NCBI GenBank assembly: GCA_022511055.1
Contig: JAFLSH010000115.1
Coordinates: forward strand, 1-9,195
DNA from: Prevotella sp.
Lineage (GTDB): Bacteria; Bacteroidota; Bacteroidia; Bacteroidales; Bacteroidaceae
Length of the DNA stretch: 9,195 bases
Direction: 5' to 3'
Program-made: the position numbers and the translations under genes
In this document: piece after piece, positions 1 to 5,924 of the stretch
Position numbering within the stretch: position 1 is the stretch's first letter
Layout of the letters: each line of letters begins with the position of its first letter
The notes under the pieces: generated by a model
Databases searched by the model: none
The model's input: the letters and a program-made list of their open reading frames with translations, nothing else
Told to the model about the DNA's origin: nothing

Positions 1-7
1 TTTTTTG

Positions 8-15
8 TACCTTTG
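8..15 (+). promoter_or_regulatory. Bacteroidetes -7 promoter box for the thiamine operon
   Basis: The sequence TACCTTTG matches the Bacteroidetes primary sigma factor -7 consensus TAnnTTTG exactly. It lies about 15 bases before the first conserved riboswitch base, so a transcript starting a few bases downstream would contain the whole aptamer. The partner -33 element would fall before the window start and cannot be checked. Confidence 0.6.
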
Positions 16-23
16 CACCCGCA

Positions 24-103
24 ATTCAAGGGGTGCCCGCTGTTGCGGGCTGAGATGATACCCTCTACCTGATCCGGTTAATACTGGCGTAGGGATGGAT
101 AGT
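24..103 (+). promoter_or_regulatory. TPP riboswitch (thi-box) aptamer
   Basis: This RNA element binds thiamine pyrophosphate and lowers expression of the downstream genes. The conserved blocks are present in order: GGGGTGCCC at 30-38, CTGAGA at 50-55, ATACCC at 58-63, ACCTGATC at 67-74 and GCGTAGGGA at 87-95. Visible helices are P2 (31-34 with 60-63), a perfect six-pair P3 (35-40 with 45-50, loop TGTT), P4 (65-68 with 89-92) and P5 (74-78 with 83-87, one G-U pair). P1 is short and weak. The element lies in the leader of the TonB-dependent receptor gene and does not end in a hairpin plus U-run, so a transcriptional terminator type is unlikely. Identification is certain enough to fix the substrate of the following genes as thiamine or a derivative. 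Confidence 0.96.
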
Positions 104-115
104 GGATTTTTGTAT

Positions 116-155
116 TGATACCCCCTTTATATTATTAATTTAATTAAAGGAAAGT
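116..155 (+). promoter_or_regulatory. Candidate riboswitch expression platform with RBS-masking hairpin
   Basis: CCTTTA at 124-129 is an exact complement of TAAAGG at 145-150, giving a six-pair stem with an AT-rich loop. The 3' arm covers the purine-rich ribosome-binding region (AAAGGAAAG, 146-154) of the receptor gene starting at 156. The 5' arm overlaps CCCCTT at 122-127, which is an exact complement of AAGGGG at 28-33 in the aptamer entry strand. The two pairings exclude each other. TGATACCC at 116-123 also repeats 56-63, the 3' side of aptamer helix P2. The pairings are visible in the sequence; that they form the switch is inference. Confidence 0.5.
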
Positions 156-2540
156 ATGAGAAAGATTTTCTTATGGGCTGCGCTGGCAGGCGCAGTGAGT
201 GTGAGTGCGCAGGAGACGGTGGTTTACGACTCGGCGCGAGTGGAAAAGCTGCAAGAGGTGATAGTCAAGGGTGTGCGGGCGCAGAAGAATGCCCCATACG
301 CCGTGGCTCATATCAACAAGCAGCAGCTGAACGAGTTTTCAAAGACAGGTCAGGAGCTGCCGTTCCTCTTCTCGCAGACACCGGGCGTACTGGCCTGGAG
401 CGAGAACGGTCTGGGCACGGGTACGACTTACATGCGCATCCGCGGTGCGGGCGACTCGCGCATCAATGTCACGCTTGACGGTGTGCCCCTCAATTCGCCC
501 GAGGACCAGTGTGTCTTCTGGGCCAACATGAACTCCTACGGCTCGCTGCTGGGCTCTGTTCAGATTCAGCGTGGCGTTGGTACTTCGACCAACGGCGATG
601 GCGCGTTTGGCGGAACGGTTGCCCTGTCGACGGCTACCCCCCAGCAGACACCCGGCCTGGAGGTGTCGGGCAGCTATGGCTCGTATAACACCTACAACCT
701 TGGCGGCAAGTTCTCTACGGGGCTGCTGTGGAAGCACCTTATCGTTGACGGTGCCTACCACGAGACGAACACCGACGGCTTCATCCATGGCACTGGCGGC
801 CGCTCGGGCAGCTACTACGGCGGTCTGACTTGGCTGAGCGACAACTTCCAGATACGCTACAAGAACATCGGCAACTTCGAGAAGACCGGCCAGGCGTGGA
901 ACGGCGTGACAGCGGGCAGCAACGACTACTCGCTCATGGATGGCAACTACGATGACGGCTCGTGGGGCTACACCACGAAGACGGGCATTAAGACCTATGA
1001 GGACATGTGGAACGCCGGACTTGGCAAGTACAACTCGCTCTACGAGCAGCTGGTGACCGATGAGAACGGTCTCTTTGTGAAGGATGCCAACGGCAACTAC
1101 CAGACGGCTCGCTACCAGATGGCCGACGGCTCCTACTGGGACAAGACTACCGACAACTTCTGGCAGAACCACAACATTCTGTCATTTGCCTACAACTGGG
1201 GCGAACACTGGACTACCACGGCCTCGCTGCACTACACCTACGGCTACGGCTACTACAGCGAGTTCCGCCCGGACAACAAACCCAAGAAGTTCGGCATCAG
1301 CGACCCGGCGGTCAAGAAGACCGACTTCGTGCGCAAGAAAGGTCTCCGACAGGACACTTACGGCTTTGTCTGGAATGTTAACTACAAGAACGACCGATGG
1401 GATGTCATTGCCGGCGTGTCTGAACAGGAGTTCTCCGGCAACCACTTCGGCTACGTAACCTATATCAAGGACCAGGCACTGAGCCAGCGCATACTGGCCC
1501 ATGGCGACTACAAATACTACGACTCTGATGCCACGAAGTTCGATGCCAACGTGTTTGCCAAGGCTGCCTACCACATCAACGACCATTGGGATGTCTTCGC
1601 CGACCTGCAATACCGTTTCGTGCAGTATGAGACCGACGGCATTAACGATAAGTTCTACGAGGAAAGCAGCAGCTACTACAACCAGCAGCTCGACATCAAC
1701 GAGAAGTACCGTTTCCTGAATCCCAAAGCCGGCTTCTCGTGGCAGTCTGGCCCTCACCGTGTCTACGGCTCCGTAGCGCTCAGCCACCGCGAGCCCGAGC
1801 GCAACAACTTCACCGACAATGGCTCCTATCCCTTCCCGAAGGCCGAGTCACTGCTCGACTTTGAGTTGGGCTACACCATCAACGGCGACTTCTGGCGGGC
1901 AGGTATCAACGCCTACTACATGAAGTACAACAACCAGTTTGTGCAGACCGGCGAATTGAGCGACATTGGCGAAAACCTGACTACCAACATCAAGGACTCC
2001 TACCGTGCCGGCATCGAGCTGCAGGCCGCCGTTGCCCCCACCTCTTGGCTGACCATCGAGGGCAATGCCGCCCTGAGCCAGAACAAGCTGAAGGACTTCA
2101 CCGAGATGGCCTCTGTGAACTGGGAAGAGTCGTTCCGCCCCATCCACTACGACAATGCCACGCTGGCCTTCTCGCCCTCGGCCATTCTGAACGGCTTTGT
2201 CAACTTCCACTGGCGTGGGCTCAGCGCCGTCTGGCACACCAATTTCGTGAGCCGGCAGTATCTGGACAACACCGAGAACGAAGACCGCTCGCTGCCCAGC
2301 TACTCTGCCTCTGATGTCCGCGTGTCTTACACGCTCCGCCTGCCGCGGCTGGGCATCAAGGAGGTTGTTATCGGGCTCAACATGAACAACGTGTTCGACA
2401 AGCACTATGCCGCCAGCGGATGGGTCTACTCCAGCATTCTCGAAGACTACGGTCACCCCAACGAGAACCGCTACTACCAGATTGGCTTCATTCCCATGGC
2501 CGGCCGTACACTGATGGGCAACGTAACGCTGCGCTTCTGA
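156..2540 (+). CDS. TonB-dependent outer-membrane receptor, thiamine uptake (OMthi/Omr1 type)
   Basis: This 794-residue protein is a TonB-dependent outer-membrane transporter. Residues 1-19 form a signal peptide ending in an Ala-Gln cleavage site. A TonB-box-like segment (LQEVIV) lies at about 32-37, the plug domain spans about 40-160 with the typical motifs MRIRG, TLDGVPLN, VQIQRG and GAFGGTV, and a 22-strand-type barrel fills about 170-794. The chain ends in the barrel signature LRF with a terminal Phe. It lacks the N-terminal carboxypeptidase-regulatory domain common in SusC-type receptors, so it belongs to the simple vitamin/metal receptor class. Substrate assignment comes from context: a TPP riboswitch sits in its leader and a PnuT-type transporter follows 24 bp downstream. 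Receptors in this setting are known as OMthi or Omr1 in Bacteroidetes. The start at 156 follows an A/G-rich leader. The barrel class is very secure; thiamine as ligand is a strong inference. Confidence 0.92.
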   Translation: MRKIFLWAALAGAVSVSAQETVVYDSARVEKLQEVIVKGVRAQKNAPYAVAHINKQQLNEFSKTGQELPFLFSQTPGVLAWSENGLGTGTTYMRIRGAGDSRINVTLDGVPLNSPEDQCVFWANMNSYGSLLGSVQIQRGVGTSTNGDGAFGGTVALSTATPQQTPGLEVSGSYGSYNTYNLGGKFSTGLLWKHLIVDGAYHETNTDGFIHGTGGRSGSYYGGLTWLSDNFQIRYKNIGNFEKTGQAWNGVTAGSNDYSLMDGNYDDGSWGYTTKTGIKTYEDMWNAGLGKYNSLYEQLVTDENGLFVKDANGNYQTARYQMADGSYWDKTTDNFWQNHNILSFAYNWGEHWTTTASLHYTYGYGYYSEFRPDNKPKKFGISDPAVKKTDFVRKKGLRQDTYGFVWNVNYKNDRWDVIAGVSEQEFSGNHFGYVTYIKDQALSQRILAHGDYKYYDSDATKFDANVFAKAAYHINDHWDVFADLQYRFVQYETDGINDKFYEESSSYYNQQLDINEKYRFLNPKAGFSWQSGPHRVYGSVALSHREPERNNFTDNGSYPFPKAESLLDFELGYTINGDFWRAGINAYYMKYNNQFVQTGELSDIGENLTTNIKDSYRAGIELQAAVAPTSWLTIEGNAALSQNKLKDFTEMASVNWEESFRPIHYDNATLAFSPSAILNGFVNFHWRGLSAVWHTNFVSRQYLDNTENEDRSLPSYSASDVRVSYTLRLPRLGIKEVVIGLNMNNVFDKHYAASGWVYSSILEDYGHPNENRYYQIGFIPMAGRTLMGNVTLRF

Positions 2541-2564
2541 GGCAACACTACTGACTGAACGGGC

Positions 2565-3194
2565 ATGGATGCACTCAGGTTTCTCGACATTCTCGGCTTC
2601 GTGGTGGGCTTGGCCTACCTCTGGCTGGAATACAAGGCAAGCATCTGGCTATGGCTGGCAAGCGTGGTCATGCCGGCCATAGACATGGTGCTTTACTACA
2701 AGGCTGGGCTCTATGCCGACTTTGGCATGGCCATCTACTACTGTCTGGCGGCCGTCTATGGCTTCGCTGTCTGGCGCTACGGCGCCAGATGGCGGAAGCC
2801 GGGGCAGGCAGCGCCGCCGAAGAGCCAGGCTTCATGGCCCATCACCCACTTCAGGCGCTCGCTCGTGCTGCCCACGTTGGTTGTGCTGTGTGCGTTGTGG
2901 TTTCTCATCTGGTGGTTTTTGGCCGAGCATACCAACTCTACCGTTCCCATCACCGATGCGTTCACCACTGCCCTGAGCATTGTGGCTCTCTGGGCGTTGG
3001 CTCGCAAGTATGCCGAGCAGTGGCTGCTCTGGCTCGTGGTCGATGCCATCTGCTGCCTGCTCTATGTCTACAAGGGCATACCCTTCAAGGCATGCATCTA
3101 CGGCATCTACACCGTCTTTGCCGTGTTTGGCTACCGTAAGTGGCTACAACTGATGGCGCAGCAGAATGCTGCGGCCGCGGAAGGCGGAAACTAA
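2565..3194 (+). CDS. pnuT: PnuC-family inner-membrane transporter, thiamine type (PnuT)
   Basis: This 209-residue membrane protein moves an uncharged vitamin across the inner membrane by facilitated diffusion, with trapping by a downstream kinase. Hydrophobic segments lie at about 5-22, 26-44, 52-70, 101-119, 130-148, 151-168 and 172-190, the seven-helix layout of the family, with a charged loop at 71-100. Family hallmarks are the YYKAGLYAD stretch at about 44-52, WRYG at 70-73, and the C-terminal helix pair containing LVVDAICCLLYVYKG and GYRKWL. PnuC relatives carry nicotinamide riboside. Placement behind a TPP riboswitch and a TonB receptor points to thiamine, as in the named PnuT group. 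The gene starts 24 bp after the receptor stop and is surely co-transcribed with it. No kinase gene follows, since the next gene is convergent. Initiation may rely on translation from the receptor gene, as no clear Shine-Dalgarno precedes ATG. Confidence 0.9.
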   Translation: MDALRFLDILGFVVGLAYLWLEYKASIWLWLASVVMPAIDMVLYYKAGLYADFGMAIYYCLAAVYGFAVWRYGARWRKPGQAAPPKSQASWPITHFRRSLVLPTLVVLCALWFLIWWFLAEHTNSTVPITDAFTTALSIVALWALARKYAEQWLLWLVVDAICCLLYVYKGIPFKACIYGIYTVFAVFGYRKWLQLMAQQNAAAAEGGN

Positions 3195-3201
3195 ACGAGA
3201 C

Positions 3202-3228
3202 AGACCCGGCACAAAAAGTGCCGGGTCT
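3202..3228. terminator. Strong hairpin terminator shared by convergent operons
   Basis: An 11-bp perfect stem (3202-3212 with 3218-3228) closes a loop of five A. It starts seven bases after the pnuT stop and is followed on the + strand by ATTTCTCTTTC, so it should stop the thiamine operon transcript. On the - strand the loop reads as five T and the hairpin is followed by GTCTCGTTTAG, so it may also stop the comEC transcript. The TAG stop of the convergent comEC gene (3227-3229) overlaps the base of the stem. Confidence 0.85.
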
Positions 3229-4738
3229 ATTTCTCTTTCAACAGACCACTTGAATACAGTTGCCGCACCAGCATATAGCCTGCTCCGATAGCGACATACA
3301 TGAGCGCCACCTGTGCCGGCGACGGGTGTAGCCCCTCTATGCTGGCGCAGGGCAGGCCGGAGAGGGCGGTCAGGGCACGATTCAGACACCCCGCAACGGC
3401 CAGCAGCAGGCTGGCAAGGGAAGGCACGACCATGACCGCCACCGCCAAATGGAGTATCACGATGACGGCAGGCACAACAATGAAGTTGGTCAGCAGAAAG
3501 TAGGTGGAAAAGCGCCCAAAGTAATAGGCTATCAGCGGAGCCACCCCCAGCTGCGCCGCACACGACACGCCGACCATCTGCCAGCACCCCCTCAGCCACC
3601 TGTGCTGCAACAGGAACTGCTGGGAGACCAGGCCGCCGAACAGCGGCATGAAAGTCAGAATAGCCAATACCGCCATGAAAGACAGCTGAAAGCCCACATC
3701 GAACAGCGCATTGGGCGTTATCATGAGCATGACGATGGCCGTGAACGCCAAGACGTTAACCGACATTTTGTCGCGGTGGCCTAACGACAGCAGGGCATAG
3801 ACACTAAGCATGGTGGCCGCCCTGACGATGCTCACCGACAGCCCGGTGAGGAAGGCAAACGCCCAGATGCCCAGCACTACCGCCAGCTGCGACAGCTGCC
3901 GCCGCCGGCCGCCCGCCATCAGCGAGAACAGCGCATAGACAATGCTCAGGTGCAGTCCGCTCAGTGCCAGCACGTGCGAGGCTCCCGTCTGCGCATACAC
4001 CTCCTTCAGCTCTGTCGTTAGTGCCGACTTGTCGCCTAACGTCATGGCCGCCACGACGGCATACGGGTCGGTCTCGCCTTCGGATAGCGCAAACCGTTGC
4101 AGCAGCCGCTCGCGCTGTTGCAGAAAGAAGAGCCTGGTGCGCTCCAACCGCGACACACCCCTGAGCGATACGCGCTCCGGCTGCCAGTCAGCACTTGCCA
4201 CGTAGACCGTACCCGAGAATCCGTGTGTCTCCAGATAGCGCCGGTAGTCGAAACGGCCCCGCCGCCACTCGCTGTTGCGCCTTATCTGCGCCCGCACCCG
4301 CAGCCCATCGCCCACGCGCAGCGCCCGGCTGCGCTCGTCTTTGTGCAGATAGGCTTTCACCCTGCGGCCTGTCAGTGCCGCTCCGCCCTCTGCCGGCGCT
4401 GCGCCTGTCAGCAGCAGGTCGACGGCCATGGTCTTCGCTTTCTCTGCCGGCGCGGTCAGCACCACGGCCTCGAAGTCAGTCTTTCCCGCCGGCCAGTCTG
4501 CCCGTAGCGCCCGGCTCTGGCTGGCAGAGAGCCAGCCGCCCAGCCCTACGAAGCAGGCGCTGACGAGCAGCGACTGCACCAACGGCCAGCGGCGCGCCGC
4601 CAATGCCGACAGCAATGCCGCTACCAGCGCCAGCAGCCATGCTGCCTGACCGCCCAGCCACGTCTCGCCCGCAATGCCGCCCATCAGGCCGACCGCCGGC
4701 CAGAGCAGCGGTGCATGCGCCGCTCCGAACTTCGGCAT
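3227..4738 (-). CDS. comEC: ComEC/Rec2-family competence membrane protein, no metallo-beta-lactamase domain
   Basis: ComEC proteins form the inner-membrane channel that admits single-stranded DNA during natural transformation. With the chosen start the protein has 503 residues. Two or three N-terminal hydrophobic helices (about 9-75) precede a soluble domain (about 80-190) resembling DUF4131. The polytopic Competence domain follows (about 215-480), with the hallmark HVLALSGLHLSIVY near 255-268, LSVSIVRA near 300-307 and GFQLSF near 349-354. The C-terminal metallo-beta-lactamase domain of Bacillus-type ComEC is absent and the protein ends right after the membrane domain; Bacteroidetes members often look like this, so it need not be a truncation. 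I prefer the ATG ending at 4738 because GAGGGAGAAG stands just upstream; an in-frame ATG ending at 4756 would add six residues but has no visible binding site. It lies 42 bp downstream of the DUF3089 gene, probably in one operon. Confidence 0.88.
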   Translation of the reverse strand: MPKFGAAHAPLLWPAVGLMGGIAGETWLGGQAAWLLALVAALLSALAARRWPLVQSLLVSACFVGLGGWLSASQSRALRADWPAGKTDFEAVVLTAPAEKAKTMAVDLLLTGAAPAEGGAALTGRRVKAYLHKDERSRALRVGDGLRVRAQIRRNSEWRRGRFDYRRYLETHGFSGTVYVASADWQPERVSLRGVSRLERTRLFFLQQRERLLQRFALSEGETDPYAVVAAMTLGDKSALTTELKEVYAQTGASHVLALSGLHLSIVYALFSLMAGGRRRQLSQLAVVLGIWAFAFLTGLSVSIVRAATMLSVYALLSLGHRDKMSVNVLAFTAIVMLMITPNALFDVGFQLSFMAVLAILTFMPLFGGLVSQQFLLQHRWLRGCWQMVGVSCAAQLGVAPLIAYYFGRFSTYFLLTNFIVVPAVIVILHLAVAVMVVPSLASLLLAVAGCLNRALTALSGLPCASIEGLHPSPAQVALMYVAIGAGYMLVRQLYSSGLLKEK

Positions 4739-4742
4739 GGTG

Positions 4743-4752
4743 CTTCTCCCTC
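4743..4752 (-). promoter_or_regulatory. Shine-Dalgarno site that favours the inner comEC start
   Basis: On the - strand GAGGGAGAAG ends four bases before the ATG at 4738-4736, leaving seven bases between GGGAG and that ATG. The upstream in-frame ATG at 4756-4754 is preceded only by an ACCACACAC-type stretch. Strong sites of this kind are not the rule in Bacteroidetes, so this supports but does not prove the start. Confidence 0.45.
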
Positions 4753-4780
4753 TCATGTGTGTGGTGCTTGTGCCGCGCCG

Positions 4781-5716
4781 TTACTGCTCTTCCCGCTGTC
4801 TCAGAAAGGCTTGCACACGGTCGGCAATGTTCCGGCGGATGTGCGGATAGTAGAATTTCAGTTCCATCTGGTGGTAGTTGCCCCGCCGCCCGATGATAGG
4901 CAAGATATACTTCTCCGTGTAGCCCTCTACGATGCAGAGGTGGTTGACGGGGTCGGCCCAGACCGTCAGCGAGTCGCCGAAGCGAGCCCGCACCGTGTCT
5001 GTCCGCCAGTTCACGGGGTTGATGTTCACAACGTTGCCATCGCTGACAATCGGAATGGCGCAGTCTGCCGACCGCACGGAGTTGTAGTTGATGGTTACGC
5101 CCACGTCAGTGGCACCCGTGGCCGGCTTGATATGCGGAATGCTGTCGAGCATAGCCTGCGTAATTTTGTAGCCGATGCTGTAGGCAGCCACCATGCGGCT
5201 GGCCACCGAGTCGGGCATGTGCCTCATCAGCTCAGTCATGGCGTGAGCCCCCTGACTGAAGCCTGCCAGGATGAACGGCCGCCCCTGATTCAAGTGTTTC
5301 AGGTAGTACTCCCAGCTGCGGGCTATGTCGCCGAGCCCCACCGGCAGTCTCGACATGGCCATTTCCTCTGTCGCCCACGACTGCATGGTCACCTGTCGGT
5401 AGTAGGGCGAGAAATAGTTGCAGTCGCCGCCAAACAGCGAGTCCACTGCCCGCATCTCCTTGAGCATCTTCTTGCGCACCTGCATATCGTAGGTGTCGGC
5501 ATGGTGAACCGTGTCGCCATCCGCCACATAGTCGCCTATCTCTGTGGAAATGATGTAGAAAAGGTCGGCTGCCGCTCCTCTGCGCTGTATGTACCACTGG
5601 GTGGAGTCGCGATAGTCAGGCGGCGTGGGCACTCTGTCGCCCGCCACGCCCCACGTGCATAGTACGAAAAGCATCAGGCACGCCAGAAGTAGCCTCAGAG
5701 TGGTTGATTGTTGCAT
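4781..5716 (-). CDS. Exported DUF3089-family alpha/beta-hydrolase-like protein
   Basis: This 311-residue protein resembles the DUF3089 family, predicted alpha/beta-hydrolase-fold enzymes of unknown substrate. Residues 1-26 form a signal peptide with a hydrophobic core (LLLACLMLFVLC) and a VAG|D-type cleavage site; the Cys at 20 is not in a good lipobox, so periplasmic location is more likely than a lipoprotein. The nucleophile elbow GFSQGA is at 152-157, with Ser154 as the likely nucleophile after the beta-strand PFILA. The C-terminal segment NYHQMELKFYYPHIRRNIADRV (about 280-301) matches the family's ending around a conserved His, here His282, a candidate catalytic His. The acidic residue of the triad cannot be assigned. 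Family members usually carry this length. The gene heads a probable operon with comEC, whose start is 42 bp downstream. No substrate or role in DNA uptake can be read from the sequence. Confidence 0.82.
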   Translation of the reverse strand: MQQSTTLRLLLACLMLFVLCTWGVAGDRVPTPPDYRDSTQWYIQRRGAAADLFYIISTEIGDYVADGDTVHHADTYDMQVRKKMLKEMRAVDSLFGGDCNYFSPYYRQVTMQSWATEEMAMSRLPVGLGDIARSWEYYLKHLNQGRPFILAGFSQGAHAMTELMRHMPDSVASRMVAAYSIGYKITQAMLDSIPHIKPATGATDVGVTINYNSVRSADCAIPIVSDGNVVNINPVNWRTDTVRARFGDSLTVWADPVNHLCIVEGYTEKYILPIIGRRGNYHQMELKFYYPHIRRNIADRVQAFLRQREEQ

Positions 5717-5738
5717 TTATTTCGGGTCTTTCTGGCTG

Positions 5739-5746
5739 CAAAGTTA
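5739..5746 (-). promoter_or_regulatory. -7 promoter box upstream of the DUF3089 gene
   Basis: Read on the - strand, TAACTTTG fits TAnnTTTG exactly and lies 22 bases before the ATG at 5716, which gives a short leader of roughly 15 bases. No clear TTTG-like -33 element stands 19-21 bases upstream, so strength is uncertain. It would drive DUF3089 and comEC. Confidence 0.55.
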
Positions 5747-5818
5747 ACAATAATTTCTGAGATAACACCCCGAACTTGCCGACTATTTTTCCAAAAAGCC
5801 CCAAAATTTTTCTGACTG

Positions 5819-5910
5819 CACCCTCAACACCCCCGACACCCAGCCATTGTAAGTGCTTGGTTTCCAATATCCGTCTGCGCCCGTTTTGGGTGTCGGTGGT
5901 GTTGAGGCTG
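5819..5910. repeat. Long imperfect inverted repeat in the intergenic spacer
   Basis: The left arm at 5822-5841 (CCTCAACACCCCCGACACCC) and the right arm at 5888-5907 are complementary at 19 of 20 positions. After a C-C mismatch, pairing continues outward for two more pairs (5819-5820 with 5909-5910). The 46-base centre contains a small TTGG-TTT-CCAA hairpin at 5857-5867. The repeat lies between the stop of the 944-aa barrel gene and the promoter of the DUF3089 gene. It is not followed by a U-run in the - direction (CAGTCAGAAAAATTTTGG), so it is not a textbook terminator for the barrel gene, although the arms could still form a strong RNA hairpin. It may be a copy of a small dispersed palindromic element; that is inference. 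Confidence 0.8.
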
Positions 5911-5924
5911 TTTCTTTTATCTCA

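Noticed and set aside
96..155. Intrinsic transcription terminator as riboswitch output
   Set aside because: The stem at 124-150 has only six pairs, an AT-rich loop and no following U-run before the start codon, so ribosome-site masking fits better.
339..1172. A 277-codon open frame on the - strand within the receptor gene, and others at 1182-1787 and 1848-2456
   Set aside because: These mirror the codon bias of the receptor gene, have no promoter or binding site, and encode low-complexity Val/Ala/Arg-rich chains.
156..2540. Receptor as cobalamin (BtuB) or siderophore transporter
   Set aside because: The leader is a TPP and not a cobalamin riboswitch, and the downstream transporter is of PnuC/PnuT type rather than an ABC system.
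3227..4738. comEC as a truncated pseudogene because it lacks the metallo-beta-lactamase domain
   Set aside because: The membrane domain is complete with its hallmark motifs, the frame is intact and ends at a proper terminator. Many Bacteroidetes ComEC proteins have no such domain.
4715..5662. A 315-codon open frame on the + strand opposite the DUF3089 gene
   Set aside because: It is the antisense shadow of a gene with a signal peptide, a nucleophile elbow and family resemblance. Its translation is rich in His, Val and Arg without recognisable domains or membrane layout.
5819..5910. Invertible promoter flanked by inverted repeats, as in phase-variable Bacteroidetes loci
   Set aside because: The centre is only about 46 bases and contains no TAnnTTTG box on either strand, and no recombinase gene is nearby. 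The clear -7 box lies outside the repeat at 5739-5746.
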